Origin: Janthinobacterium agaricidamnosum | GTDB taxonomy: Bacteria > Pseudomonadota > Gammaproteobacteria > Burkholderiales > Burkholderiaceae_D | DNA length: 64,000 nt | Direction of reading: 5' to 3' | NCBI RefSeq assembly: GCF_003667705.1 | Contig: NZ_CP033019.1 | Span: forward strand, 6,014,001-6,078,000 | Shown here: in pieces, positions 8,291-17,201 of the stretch | Layout: each line of letters starts with the position of its first letter | Numbering within the stretch: position 1 is the first letter of the stretch | The notes under the pieces: generated by a model | What the model was told of the DNA's origin: nothing | The model's database searches: none | Seen by the model: the letters and a program-made list of their open reading frames with translations, nothing else | Program-made: the position numbers and the translations under genes

Positions 8291-10074
8291 GCACCTCAGG
8301 CAACCGCCAGGTGCGGCGCTTCCGCTCGCAGGACTGGTTCGATAATCCCGACCACATCGACATGACGGCGCTGTACCTCGAGCGCTTCATGAACTACGGT
8401 ATCACGGCCGAGGAACTGCGCTCGGGCCGGCCCATCATCGGCATCGCGCAAAGCGGCAGCGATATCAGCCCCTGCAACCGCATCCACCTGGAGCTGGCCC
8501 AGCGCGTGCGCGACGGCATCCGCGACGCGGGCGGCATCCCGATGGAATTCCCGCTGCACCCGATCTTCGAGAACTGCCGCCGTCCCACGGCCGCGCTGGA
8601 CCGCAACCTCGCGTATCTGGGCCTGGTGGAGATCCTGCATGGCTATCCGATCGACGCCGTGGTGCTGACGACGGGCTGCGACAAGACCACGCCGGCGCAA
8701 TTGATGGCCGCCACCACGGTGGACATTCCCGCCATCGTGCTGTCGGGCGGCCCCATGCTCGACGGCTGGATGGACGGCGAACTGGTCGGTTCCGGCGCGG
8801 CCATCTGGAAGGGCCGCCGCCAGCTGTCCGCCGGCTTGATCGACAACGACAAATTCCTGCAGATCGCCGCCGCCTCGGCGCCGTCGGCCGGCCATTGCAA
8901 CACCATGGGCACGGCATCGACGATGAATGCGCTGGCCGAAGCGCTGGGCATGTCGCTGACGGGCTGCTCGGCCATCCCCGCGCCGTACCGCGAACGGGGC
9001 CAGATCGCTTATGCAACGGGGCGCCGCATCGTCGGCATGGCGCATGACGACGTGCGCCCGTCGAGCATCCTCACGCGCGAGGCCTTCCTGGACGCCATCA
9101 TCGTCAACGCGGCCATCGGCGGCTCCACCAACGCCCAGCCGCACCTGATGGCCATGGCGCGCCATGCGGGCGTGGCATTGCACTCGAGCGACTGGATGGC
9201 GCACGGCTACGACGTGCCGCTGCTGTTGAACATGCAGCCGGCCGGGAAGTATCTGGGCGAACGCTTCCACCGCGCCGGCGGCGTGCCGGCCGTGATGTGG
9301 GAGCTGCAGCAGGCGGGCCTGCTGCATGCGGACCGGTTGACGGTCACGGGCCAGAGCATGGCGGCCAACTTGCAAGGCCGGGAGAGCGCGGACCGCGAGA
9401 TGATCCGCCCGTTTGCCGCGCCGCTGAAGGAAAAGGCCGGTTTCATGGCCTTGCAGGGCAACCTGTTCGACTTCGCCATCATGAAAACCAGCGTGATCTC
9501 GCCCGCCTTCCGCGAGCGCTATCTGTCGCGCCCTGGCAGCGAGGGCGTGTTCGAGGCGCGCGCCATCGTCTTTGACGGTTCTGCTGACTATCACGCGCGC
9601 ATCAACGACCCGGCGCTCAATATCGACGACAGCTGCATGCTGGTCATGCGCGGCGCCGGCCCTGTCGGCTGGCCCGGTTCGGCCGAGGTGGTCAACATGC
9701 AGCCGCCCGACGCCTTGCTGAAGGCGGGCATTCTGAACCTGCCGACCCTGGGCGATGGGCGCCAGTCGGGCACCTCGGACAGCCCCTCGATCCTGAACGC
9801 GTCGCCGGAAAGCGCCGTCGGCGGCGGCCTGGCGCTGCTGCGCACGGGCGACATCATCCGCGTGGACCTGAACGGGGGCCAGTGCGACATGCTGGTCGAT
9901 GCGGCTGAACTGGCGCGCCGCGCCCAGGAACTGCCGCCGCCCGTCAACGGCAGCGCCACGCCGTGGCAGGAAATCTACCGCGCCAGCGTGGGCCAGCTGG
10001 AAACGGGCGCCTGCATGGAGCTGGCCCTGAAATACCGCGCCGTGGGCCAGACCCTGCCGCGCCACAACCATTAG
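8287..10074 (+). CDS. xylD: D-xylonate dehydratase, IlvD/Edd family
   Basis: Iron-sulfur dehydratase converting D-xylonate to 2-keto-3-deoxy-D-xylonate. 595 aa, the usual length. Cluster-ligand candidates are Cys63 (SDISPCN), Cys131 (TTGCDKTTP) and Cys204 (GHCNTMGTAST). GGSTNAQPHL and a C-terminal swivelling domain with SPESAVGGGLALL follow. The opening segment before the first cysteine, with GITAEELRSGRPIIGI, is typical of the xylonate/gluconate-type branch. ATG 8287 overlaps the xylB stop as ATGA, so the two are co-translated. It differs clearly from the second IlvD/Edd paralogue at 17198. Confidence 0.87.
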   Translation: MSTSGNRQVRRFRSQDWFDNPDHIDMTALYLERFMNYGITAEELRSGRPIIGIAQSGSDISPCNRIHLELAQRVRDGIRDAGGIPMEFPLHPIFENCRRPTAALDRNLAYLGLVEILHGYPIDAVVLTTGCDKTTPAQLMAATTVDIPAIVLSGGPMLDGWMDGELVGSGAAIWKGRRQLSAGLIDNDKFLQIAAASAPSAGHCNTMGTASTMNALAEALGMSLTGCSAIPAPYRERGQIAYATGRRIVGMAHDDVRPSSILTREAFLDAIIVNAAIGGSTNAQPHLMAMARHAGVALHSSDWMAHGYDVPLLLNMQPAGKYLGERFHRAGGVPAVMWELQQAGLLHADRLTVTGQSMAANLQGRESADREMIRPFAAPLKEKAGFMALQGNLFDFAIMKTSVISPAFRERYLSRPGSEGVFEARAIVFDGSADYHARINDPALNIDDSCMLVMRGAGPVGWPGSAEVVNMQPPDALLKAGILNLPTLGDGRQSGTSDSPSILNASPESAVGGGLALLRTGDIIRVDLNGGQCDMLVDAAELARRAQELPPPVNGSATPWQEIYRASVGQLETGACMELALKYRAVGQTLPRHNH

Positions 10075-10087
10075 CAGGCAGGTCGCG

Positions 10088-10120
10088 GTAGGTCGGGTAG
10101 CGCTCCGCGCGTAACCCGAC
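10088..10120 (+). repeat. REP palindrome, copy 1 (single)
   Basis: A GTAG head precedes GTCGGGT, and the arm closes with ACCCGAC after a GC-rich centre. It lies 14 bp past the xylD stop and before xylF, in the GGTT/AACC variant of the family. A direct repeat of TAAAAAAT (10160-10167 and 10173-10180) follows in the AT-rich leader of xylF. Confidence 0.8.
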
Positions 10121-10197
10121 ACCACCACAGACATAAAATTTTTCAGCAGTACCCGCAGTTAAAAAATGTAGCTAAAAAATCCACAAGGAGACACACA

Positions 10198-11199
10198 ATG
10201 AACAAGATCATCAGTGCAGCCATCATGACCGCCATGCTGGCATTGAGCAGCAGCGCCGCCCTGGCCGATGCGAAAAACCCGAAGATCGGCTTTTCCATCG
10301 ACGACTTGCGCGTGGAACGCTGGACGCGCGACCGCGATTTCTTCATCGCCGCCGCCGAAAAGCAGGGCGCCAAGGTCTTCGTGCAGTCGGCCGACGCCAG
10401 CGAGCAGCGCCAGATTTCGCAGATCGAAAACCTGATCTCGCGCGGCGTCGATGTGCTGGTGATCGTGCCGTTCAATGCCACGGTGCTCAACAACACCGTC
10501 AAGGAAGCGAAAAAGGCCGGCATCAAGGTGTTGTCGTATGACCGCCTGATCCTGAACGCCGATATCGATGCGTATATCTCGTTCGACAACGAGAAAGTGG
10601 GAGAGATGCAGGCCGAAGGCGTGACCAAGCTGCAGCCGAAGGGCAATTACTATTTGCTGGGCGGCTCGCCCACCGACAACAACGCCAAGATGCTGCGCGA
10701 AGGCCAGATGAAGGTGCTCAAACCGTTCATCGACAAGGGCGATATCAAGATCGTCGGCCAGCAGTGGGTGAAGGACTGGAGCGCCACCGAAGCGCTGTCC
10801 ATCGTGGAAAACGCGCTGACGGCCAACGGCAACAAGATCGATGCCATCGTCGCCTCGAACGACGGCACGGCCGGCGGCGCCATCCAGGCCCTGGCCGCGC
10901 AAAAACTGGCCGGCAAGGTGCCGGTCTCGGGCCAGGACGCCGATCTGGCGGCGGTCAAACGCGTCATCGCCGGCACGCAGTCGATGACCGTCTACAAACC
11001 CCTGAAAACCATCGCCGCCGAAGCGGCCAAGCTGGCCGTGCAACTGGCGCGCAATGAAAAGCCCGCCTACAACTCCAGCTATGACAACGGCCTGAAAAAA
11101 GTCAGCACGGTGCTGCTCAAACCCACGCCCTTGACCAAGGCGAACGTGAACATTCTCGTCGACGACGGTTTCTATACCAAGGCGCAGCTGGGTAATTGA
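10198..11199 (+). CDS. xylF: D-xylose-binding periplasmic protein
   Basis: Substrate-binding protein of the high-affinity xylose ABC importer, 333 aa. Residues 1-23 form a signal peptide ending AALA. The mature protein closely follows E. coli XylF: IGFSIDDLRVERW, KVFVQSADASE, QISQIENLISRGVDVLVI, YDRLILNADIDAYISFDNEKVGE (split here by residue runs), GGSPTDNNAK and SGQDADLAAVKR. AGGAG precedes the ATG. It lies between two REP loci inside the xyl operon, a position often linked with higher expression of the binding protein relative to its ATPase and permease. Confidence 0.93.
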   Translation: MNKIISAAIMTAMLALSSSAALADAKNPKIGFSIDDLRVERWTRDRDFFIAAAEKQGAKVFVQSADASEQRQISQIENLISRGVDVLVIVPFNATVLNNTVKEAKKAGIKVLSYDRLILNADIDAYISFDNEKVGEMQAEGVTKLQPKGNYYLLGGSPTDNNAKMLREGQMKVLKPFIDKGDIKIVGQQWVKDWSATEALSIVENALTANGNKIDAIVASNDGTAGGAIQALAAQKLAGKVPVSGQDADLAAVKRVIAGTQSMTVYKPLKTIAAEAAKLAVQLARNEKPAYNSSYDNGLKKVSTVLLKPTPLTKANVNILVDDGFYTKAQLGN

Positions 11200-11212
11200 T
11201 TACCCGCTTGCT

Positions 11213-11246
11213 GTCGGCTTACGCGCTGCGCGCTAAGCCGACCTAC
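11213..11246 (-). repeat. REP palindrome, copy 2 (left half of an inverted pair)
   Basis: GTCGGCTTA...TAAGCCGAC followed by CTAC, that is the GTAG head on the minus strand. It sits 14 bp after the xylF stop and faces copy 3 across 78 bp. Confidence 0.8.
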
Positions 11247-11324
11247 GATTGCCCGCATCGGCCGTTATCCGACAATCGCCGGCTCCGGAAACGCCGGTGG
11301 TGGTGTCGGCCGTCCGCATCGACC

Positions 11325-11366
11325 GTAGGTCGGATTAGCGGCGCCATGGGCGCCGCGTAATCCGAC
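11325..11366 (+). repeat. REP palindrome, copy 3 (right half of an inverted pair)
   Basis: GTAG head, then GTCGGATTA, a centre with a GGCGCC palindrome, and TAATCCGAC. It ends 30 bp before the xylG start. With copy 2 it fills most of the 197-bp xylF-xylG gap; no promoter is apparent there. Confidence 0.82.
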
Positions 11367-11396
11367 ATTTCCCCCGTATCCGCAACGAGAGTGAGC

Positions 11397-12968
11397 ATGT
11401 CCGACTATCTGCTTGAAATGAAAGGCATCGTCAAACAGTTTGGCGGTGTCCGCGCGCTTGACGGCATCGACCTGCAGGTGCGGGCCGGCGAGTGCATCGG
11501 CTTGTGCGGCGAGAATGGCGCCGGCAAGTCGACCCTGATGAAGGTGCTGTCCGGTGTGTACCCGCACGGCACCTGGGATGGCGAGATCCTGTGGGATGGC
11601 CAGCCCCTGCGCGCGCAATCGATCCGCGACACGGAAGACGCGGGCATCATCATCATCCACCAGGAACTGATGCTGGTGCCGCAGCTGTCCGTGGCCGAGA
11701 ATATCTTCATGGGCCGCGAGCTTACCCTGCCCGGCGGGCGCATGCATTACGCGGCCATGTACAAGCGCGCCGACGAGCTGCTGCGCGAACTGAAAATTCC
11801 CGAACTGAACGTGGCGCAGCCCGTGATGAATTACGGCGGCGGCCACCAGCAGCTGGTGGAAATCGCCAAGGCGCTCAACAAGAATGCGCGCCTGCTGATA
11901 CTCGACGAGCCGTCGTCGTCGCTGACGGCCTCGGAAATCGCCGTGCTGCTCGATATCCTGCGCGCGCTGAAGGCCAAAGGCGTCACCTGCATCTACATTT
12001 CGCACAAGCTCGATGAAGTGGCGGCCATCTGCGACACCATCGTCGTCATCCGCGACGGCAAGCATATCGCCACCACGCCGATGGCGCAGATGAACGTCGA
12101 GCGCATCATCGCGCAGATGGTGGGCCGCGAAATGAGCCAGCTGTATCCGCAGCGTGCGCAGCCGGCACCTATCGGCGAAGTGCTGTTCGAGGCGCGCCAC
12201 GTGAGCTGCATCGATGCCGACAACCCGCAGCGCAAGCGCGTCGACGATGTGTCGTTCACCCTGCGCAAGGGCGAGATCCTCGGCATCGCCGGCCTGGTGG
12301 GGGCGGGGCGCACGGAACTCGTCTCGGCCCTGTTCGGCGCCTACCAGGGGCCGTGCCAGGCCGAAGTGTGGCTCGATGGCCGCCGCATCGACACTTCGTC
12401 CCCGCAAAAGGCGATTGCCATGGGCCTGGCCATGGTGCCGGAAGACCGCAAGCATCACGGCATCGTGCCCGATCTCGACGTGGGGCAGAACATCACACTG
12501 GCCGTGCTGGAGCAATTCGCGCGTGCCACGCGCATCGATGGCGAGGCGGAATTGACGGCCGTGCGCGGCGAGATCGCGCAGCTGGAACTGAAGGCGGCCA
12601 GCCCGTCGCTGCCCATTACGAGCCTGTCGGGCGGCAACCAGCAAAAGGCCGTGCTGGCCAAGATGCTGCTGACGCGCCCGCGCGTGCTGATCCTCGACGA
12701 GCCCACGCGCGGCGTGGACGTGGGCGCCAAATATGAAATCTACAAACTGATGCTGGCGCTGGCCGACCGGGGCGTGGCCATCATCATGGTCTCGTCGGAA
12801 CTGGCTGAAGTGCTGGGCGTGTCCGACCGCGTGCTGGTGATGGGCGAAGGCCGCCTGCGCGGCGACTTTATCAACGATGGCCTGAGCCAGGAAACCGTGC
12901 TGGCGGCGGCGCTGGACCAGCGCCCGGCGCCCGCCGCCAACACCGCAAACAAGGAACCCGCAGCATGA
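11397..12968 (+). CDS. xylG: Xylose ABC transporter ATP-binding protein
   Basis: Duplicated ATPase energising the xylose importer, 523 aa. Walker A is GENGAGKST (residues 38-46), with [21 protein letters not shown] typical of sugar ATPases. The first-half signature is altered to [15 protein letters not shown]. The second half has [27 protein letters not shown] and [13 protein letters not shown]. The ATG at 11397 is preferred over a GTG two codons upstream because [10 protein letters not shown] matches the family N-terminus. Its stop overlaps the xylH start as ATGA. Confidence 0.9.
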   Translation: MSDYLLEMKGIVKQFGGVRALDGIDLQVRAGECIGLCGENGAGKSTLMKVLSGVYPHGTWDGEILWDGQPLRAQSIRDTEDAGIIIIHQELMLVPQLSVAENIFMGRELTLPGGRMHYAAMYKRADELLRELKIPELNVAQPVMNYGGGHQQLVEIAKALNKNARLLILDEPSSSLTASEIAVLLDILRALKAKGVTCIYISHKLDEVAAICDTIVVIRDGKHIATTPMAQMNVERIIAQMVGREMSQLYPQRAQPAPIGEVLFEARHVSCIDADNPQRKRVDDVSFTLRKGEILGIAGLVGAGRTELVSALFGAYQGPCQAEVWLDGRRIDTSSPQKAIAMGLAMVPEDRKHHGIVPDLDVGQNITLAVLEQFARATRIDGEAELTAVRGEIAQLELKAASPSLPITSLSGGNQQKAVLAKMLLTRPRVLILDEPTRGVDVGAKYEIYKLMLALADRGVAIIMVSSELAEVLGVSDRVLVMGEGRLRGDFINDGLSQETVLAAALDQRPAPAANTANKEPAA

Positions 12969-14107
12969 AACCGCACAGTATCAAACAGCTGTTCACCCAA
13001 TACAAGATGCTGGCCCTGCTGATCGCCGTGGCGCTGATCTGGGCCTTTTTTTCGTGGAAAACGGAGGGCAGCTTCCTCACGCCGCGCAACCTGTCGAATC
13101 TGCTGCGCCAGATGTCCGTCACCGGCATCCTCGCCTGCGGCATGGTGCTGGTGATTATCGCCGGCGAGATCGACCTGTCGATCGGCTCCCTGCTGGGGCT
13201 ACTCGGCGGCATCGCCGCCGTGCTGGACGTCACGCAGCACTGGCCGCTGGCGCTGAACCTGATGGCGGTGCTGGGCTGCGGCCTGGTGATCGGCCTGCTC
13301 AATGGCTACCTGACGGCGTACCGGGGCATCCCGTCCTTCATCGTGGGACTGGGCGGCATGCTCGCGTATCGCGGCATCCTGCTGGGCATCACGGGCGGCA
13401 TCACGATCGCGCCCGTCTCCGAGCCGATGGTCTACCTGGGACAGGGCTACCTGCCTGCGGTGCCCGGCATCGTGCTGGGCATCGGCCTGTTCCTGCTGGC
13501 CGCCTTCCTGACGTGGCGCGCGCGCGCCAGCCGCGCCCAGCATGGCTTGCCGCAGACGGCGCCCTGGGCCGACGGCCTGCGCCTGGCCGTCATCGGCGCC
13601 GTGCTGTATGCCTTCGTGCGGACCCTGAACGGCTATGAAGGCATCCCGCTGCCCGTGCTGCTGTTGCTGGCGCTGCTGGGACTGTTCAGCTACATCACCA
13701 GCCAGACCGTGTTCGGCCGCCGCATCTACGCCGTGGGCAGCAATATGGAAGCGACGCGCCTGTCCGGCATCAACGTCAAAGCCGTCAAGCTGTGGATCTT
13801 CGGCATCATGGGCCTGATGTGCGCGCTCGCTGGCCTGATCAACACGGGCCGCCTGGCGGCCGGTTCGCCGTCCGCCGGCACCTTCAGCGAACTCGACGCC
13901 ATTGCCGCCTGCTTCATCGGCGGCACCTCGATGCGCGGCGGCTCGGGCACCGTGTACGGCGCCCTGATCGGCGCGCTGGTCATGGCCAGCCTCGATAACG
14001 GCATGTCCATGCTGGACGTGGACACCTACTGGCAGATGATCGTGAAAGGCAGTATCCTCACCCTCGCCGTGTGGGTCGATGTCAGCACGCGAGCCGGACG
14101 CAGATAG
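12965..14107 (+). CDS. xylH: Xylose ABC transporter permease
   Basis: Inner-membrane permease of the xylose importer, 380 aa, with about ten hydrophobic segments. [24 protein letters not shown] is the CUT2 permease hallmark (shown in parts: [13 protein letters not shown]). [16 protein letters not shown] and [19 protein letters not shown] follow, the latter being the ATPase-contact loop. The start overlaps xylG by 4 nt and xylR follows after 32 bp. Residues 175-200 carry a longer, arginine-rich cytosolic loop than in GguB. Confidence 0.9.
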   Translation: MKPHSIKQLFTQYKMLALLIAVALIWAFFSWKTEGSFLTPRNLSNLLRQMSVTGILACGMVLVIIAGEIDLSIGSLLGLLGGIAAVLDVTQHWPLALNLMAVLGCGLVIGLLNGYLTAYRGIPSFIVGLGGMLAYRGILLGITGGITIAPVSEPMVYLGQGYLPAVPGIVLGIGLFLLAAFLTWRARASRAQHGLPQTAPWADGLRLAVIGAVLYAFVRTLNGYEGIPLPVLLLLALLGLFSYITSQTVFGRRIYAVGSNMEATRLSGINVKAVKLWIFGIMGLMCALAGLINTGRLAAGSPSAGTFSELDAIAACFIGGTSMRGGSGTVYGALIGALVMASLDNGMSMLDVDTYWQMIVKGSILTLAVWVDVSTRAGRR

Positions 14108-14139
14108 CCGTGAAACGATCTGGCACGGGAGGAGACACC

Positions 14140-15339
14140 ATGAAGATGCCGACCGCGCACCGGATCGCGCTGCTGTTTAACGGGAATAAGATCTACGACC
14201 GCGACATCATCGCGGGCATCGCCGCCTACCTGAACACCACGCGCGTGTCGTGGGACCTGTTCCTGGAAGAGGACTTCCGTTGCCGCCTGCCCGGCATCGA
14301 GCGCTGGCAGGGAGACGGCATCATCGCCGATTTCGACGATCCCGCCGTCTGCGCGGCGCTGGCGCACAGCCGCCTGCCCGTGGTGGCCGTGGGCGGCTCG
14401 TATGCGCGCGAGGACGATTACCCGGCCGGCATCCCGTACGTGGCGACCGATAATTTCAAGATCGTCAAGCTGGCCTATGAACACCTGGTGGAAGCGGGAC
14501 TGAGCCGCTTTGCCTGTTTCAGCCTGCCCGAGGCCGATGTCAACCGCTGGGCTCAGGAACGCGAAACGGCATTTTGCGCCCTGATGGAGCGCGACCACAT
14601 GCGCGCCGACGTGTACCGGGGCGTGGCCACCAGCGCGCCGTCTTGGGACGAGGCGGTGGAGCAGCAGATCGCCTGGCTCAACAGCCTGGAAAAACCCGTC
14701 GGCATCATCGCCGTGAGCGACGCGCGTGCGCGCCAGCTGCTGCAAGCGTGCATGCATGCGGGCATCGCCGTGCCGGAGCAAGTGGCCCTGATCGGCATCG
14801 ACAACGACCCGCTGGCGCGCATGCTCACGCGCATTCCCTTGAGTTCCGTGATCCAGGGCACCGAGGAAATGGGCCGCACGGCCGCGCATTTGCTGCACCA
14901 GATGCTCAACGGCGCGCGCCTGTCCGGCACGCGCATCCTCGTGCCGCCGGCCGGCCTGAACGTACTCGCTTCCACGCGCCACCAGCCCTTCCAGCATCCG
15001 CAGGTGATGCAGGCGCGCCACTTCATCCGCCAGTACGCCTGCCAGGGCATCAAGACGGAGCAGGTGGCCGATTACGTGGGCGTGTCGCGCTCCTCGCTCG
15101 AAGCGCACTTCCGCCACGAGCTGGGGCGCAGCGTGCACGACGAGATCCTGCATTTCAAGCTCGATGCGGCCAAGACCCTGCTGGCGCGCGGGCCAGGGCA
15201 GGTGGCCGAGGTGGCCGTGCGTTGCGGCTTTACCACGGTGCAGTACATGCACGCCGTCTTCAAGCGCGAACTCGGCTGCACGCCGCGTGAATTCCAGCAG
15301 CGCAGCCGGCCGCCGCCAGCCCCCGGGCAGGCGCCATGA
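14140..15339 (+). CDS. xylR: Xylose operon activator XylR, AraC family
   Basis: Transcription activator with a ligand-binding domain of LacI/periplasmic-protein fold (about residues 9-275) and a C-terminal AraC helix-turn-helix pair (about 290-390). The sensor half matches XylR: RIALLFNGNKIYDRDIIAGI, GDGIIADFD, VATDNFKIVKLAYEHL and GIDNDPLARM. The HTH half has ADYVGVSRSSLEAHFR and VAEVAVRCGFTTVQYMHAVFKRELG. ATG 14140 follows a strong GGAGGAGA and fits the family N-terminus, so earlier in-frame starts are unlikely. It is encoded within the operon it probably controls. Confidence 0.9.
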   Translation: MKMPTAHRIALLFNGNKIYDRDIIAGIAAYLNTTRVSWDLFLEEDFRCRLPGIERWQGDGIIADFDDPAVCAALAHSRLPVVAVGGSYAREDDYPAGIPYVATDNFKIVKLAYEHLVEAGLSRFACFSLPEADVNRWAQERETAFCALMERDHMRADVYRGVATSAPSWDEAVEQQIAWLNSLEKPVGIIAVSDARARQLLQACMHAGIAVPEQVALIGIDNDPLARMLTRIPLSSVIQGTEEMGRTAAHLLHQMLNGARLSGTRILVPPAGLNVLASTRHQPFQHPQVMQARHFIRQYACQGIKTEQVADYVGVSRSSLEAHFRHELGRSVHDEILHFKLDAAKTLLARGPGQVAEVAVRCGFTTVQYMHAVFKRELGCTPREFQQRSRPPPAPGQAP

Positions 15340-16103
15340 TGCATCTGCTGCGCAATGCGCGCGGCATGCGCGTGGCCATCGACGCGCACGACGCCAGCGT
15401 ACGGGCCTGGTGGGCGCCCGACCGTTATGGCCGCCTGGCCGACGTGCTGGGCGCGGCACCCTCTGCGGCGCACGCGTCCACGGGCTGGCGGTGCGACCCG
15501 CCGGACGACGGCTGTTTGCTGCTGCGCCTGGCGCACGACGGCCTGTCGGTGCGACTGGCCTACCGGCTTGACGACGATGGCAGCCTGCACCTCGACTGCG
15601 CCGCCACAGCCGATGCGGTTTCCCGTTTTGCGCTTGCCGCGCCCCGCTTCAATCTGCAGGGCGGCCGCGCTGCAGTGGGAGACCATGTGCTGCGTCTGGC
15701 AGCGGACCGCTACTGGCCTGGCGGCCACTCTTGCAGCGCTCCGCTCGACGTGGCGGGCAGCGCGTTTGACTTCCGCCAGCCGGCACCGCTTGCTTCACGC
15801 CTGGCCTGGCCTGCGCTGGCGCAATCGGCGGGATTCCGGCATGACTTTTACTGGACGGGCAGCGGCCAGCTGCGCGAGGCGGCGCGGGTTGCCGACCCCG
15901 CTTCCGGCCGCGTCCTGCGTTTTTCCAGCACCCAGGACAGCTGTCATCTGTATTCCGATGCGCGCTGTTTTTCCCTGCTGGCGCAGGGCGTGCAATTGCA
16001 GCCGGGACAGGTGAGGCGGTTCCAGCTCGCCTACCGTTTGGGCGTGCAGGATATCGATGCGTTTGACATATCCGAACCGGTATCAATGATGTCAAATAAG
16101 TGA
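15336..16103 (+). CDS. Degenerate aldose 1-epimerase (GalM)-like protein
   Basis: 255 aa, against about 340 for GalM mutarotases. The N-terminus (LLRNARGMRVAID...GRLADVLG) and the later YRLDDDGSLHLDC and DHVLRLAADRYWPGG segments align by eye with GalM. The segment that normally carries GRYANRI and the HGG histidine is missing, however, and the TNHxYFNL catalytic histidine motif is replaced by LAAPRFNLQGG. It may therefore be a sugar-binding or non-catalytic relative. The start overlaps the xylR stop as ATGA (alternative ATG 15339), so it is the last gene of the xyl operon. Xylose mutarotation before XylB would be the expected role if it were active. Confidence 0.6.
   Translation: MMHLLRNARGMRVAIDAHDASVRAWWAPDRYGRLADVLGAAPSAAHASTGWRCDPPDDGCLLLRLAHDGLSVRLAYRLDDDGSLHLDCAATADAVSRFALAAPRFNLQGGRAAVGDHVLRLAADRYWPGGHSCSAPLDVAGSAFDFRQPAPLASRLAWPALAQSAGFRHDFYWTGSGQLREAARVADPASGRVLRFSSTQDSCHLYSDARCFSLLAQGVQLQPGQVRRFQLAYRLGVQDIDAFDISEPVSMMSNK
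16062..16096 (+). promoter_or_regulatory. Candidate dgoK promoter overlaid by an inverted repeat
   Basis: TTGACA (16063-16068), 16 bp, then AATGAT (16085-16090), lie inside the last codons of the GalM-like gene. They coincide with a perfect inverted repeat, TTTGACAT (16062-16069) and ATGTCAAA (16089-16096). A regulator bound to both arms would cover the -35 and -10 boxes. The promoter call is weak because the -10 matches at only four of six bases; the dyad is exact. Confidence 0.4.
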
Positions 16104-16187
16104 TTGGTCAGATATGCGGGGCAGTTCTACCATGGGGTAGTTTTTCCCTCATTTATTTTTGCCCTTACCGACGCTGCCAACCTGCCC

Positions 16188-17201
16188 ATGAACATACTCA
16201 CCATCGATGCCGGCACCACCAATACGCGTACCTTGCTGTGGCGCGGCGGCGCCGTCGTCGCCCAGGCGCAGCTGGAAACGGGCGTGCGCAATACCGCCAT
16301 CGATGGCCATAACGGCGCGCTGAAACAGGCGCTGCGCGACACCATCGCCAGCGTGCTGGCCAGCGCCGGCATCGCGCCGTCGGCCGTGGACCTGGCGCTC
16401 GCTTCGGGCATGATCAGTTCGCCCATGGGTGTGCAGGAAGTGCCGCATCTGCCGGCGCCTGCCGGCCTGGCCCAGCTGGCGCAAGGCATGCAGGCGGTGG
16501 ACTTGCCCGACGTGCTGGCGCAGCCCCTGTGGTTGATTCCCGGCGTGCGCAACCAGCATGGCGCCGTCGGCCTGCATAACGTCGAAGCGATGGACATGAT
16601 GCGCGGCGAAGAGACGGAAGTCGTCGCGCTGCTCGAGCGCCTGCAGTTGCGCGGCGCGGCGACCCTGATCATGCCCGGCTCGCATACCAAATTGATCAGC
16701 GTGGACGAGCAGCGCCGCATCCTCGGCTGCAGCACCACCATCGCCGGGGAATTGCTGCAGGCGATCACGCAGCACACCTTGATCAAGCAATCGGTCGATG
16801 GCGGTTTTGCCCAGACCCTGGTGCCGAAAATGCTGCTGGCCGGCGCGGCCGCGGCGCAAAAAACGGGGCTGGCGCGCGCCTGCTTCAGCGTGCGCACCCT
16901 GGGCCAGTTCAGCGCCATCGAATGCAATGAGCGGGCCAATTTCCTGATGGGTGCCGTCCTCAGCGGCGACCTGCTGGCGCTGCGCAACAGCACCGCCATC
17001 CAGATGCGGCCCGATACGCCGCTCGTCATTACGGGCAAGCCCATGCTGCGCCAGGCGCTCGGCTTGCTGATCGAAGAACACGGATTTTTTTATGGCAAGC
17101 GCATCATCGTCGACGACCAGCAGCAAGACTATCTGGCCGGTCACGGTGCGCTGCTGATCGCCGCCGCGCGCGGCTTGATTTCCCCGCAGGAGACAGTATG
17201 A
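16188..17201 (+). CDS. dgoK: 2-dehydro-3-deoxygalactonokinase
   Basis: Phosphorylates 2-keto-3-deoxygalactonate at C6 in the De Ley-Doudoroff pathway. 337 aa with the N-terminal ILTIDAGTTNTR phosphate-binding motif (residues 3-14), IPGVRNQ, MRGEETEV, MPGSHTKL and the C-terminal ITGKPMLRQAL segment of DgoK proteins. Internal ATG 16188 is chosen because family members begin right before this motif, although the upstream Shine-Dalgarno is poor. Its stop overlaps the following dehydratase start by 4 nt. First gene of a four-gene aldonate operon. Confidence 0.88.
   Translation: MNILTIDAGTTNTRTLLWRGGAVVAQAQLETGVRNTAIDGHNGALKQALRDTIASVLASAGIAPSAVDLALASGMISSPMGVQEVPHLPAPAGLAQLAQGMQAVDLPDVLAQPLWLIPGVRNQHGAVGLHNVEAMDMMRGEETEVVALLERLQLRGAATLIMPGSHTKLISVDEQRRILGCSTTIAGELLQAITQHTLIKQSVDGGFAQTLVPKMLLAGAAAAQKTGLARACFSVRTLGQFSAIECNERANFLMGAVLSGDLLALRNSTAIQMRPDTPLVITGKPMLRQALGLLIEEHGFFYGKRIIVDDQQQDYLAGHGALLIAAARGLISPQETV

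Noticed and set aside
8296..10134. A 612-codon minus-strand frame opposite xylD
   Set aside because: It lies antisense to an intact IlvD/Edd gene with cluster cysteines and has a biased His/Arg/Ala composition.
16041..16055. GATATCGAT near dgoK, also found in the 6100-6121 dyad
   Set aside because: It is inside coding sequence, lacks the second arm, and a 9-bp match of this kind can occur by chance.
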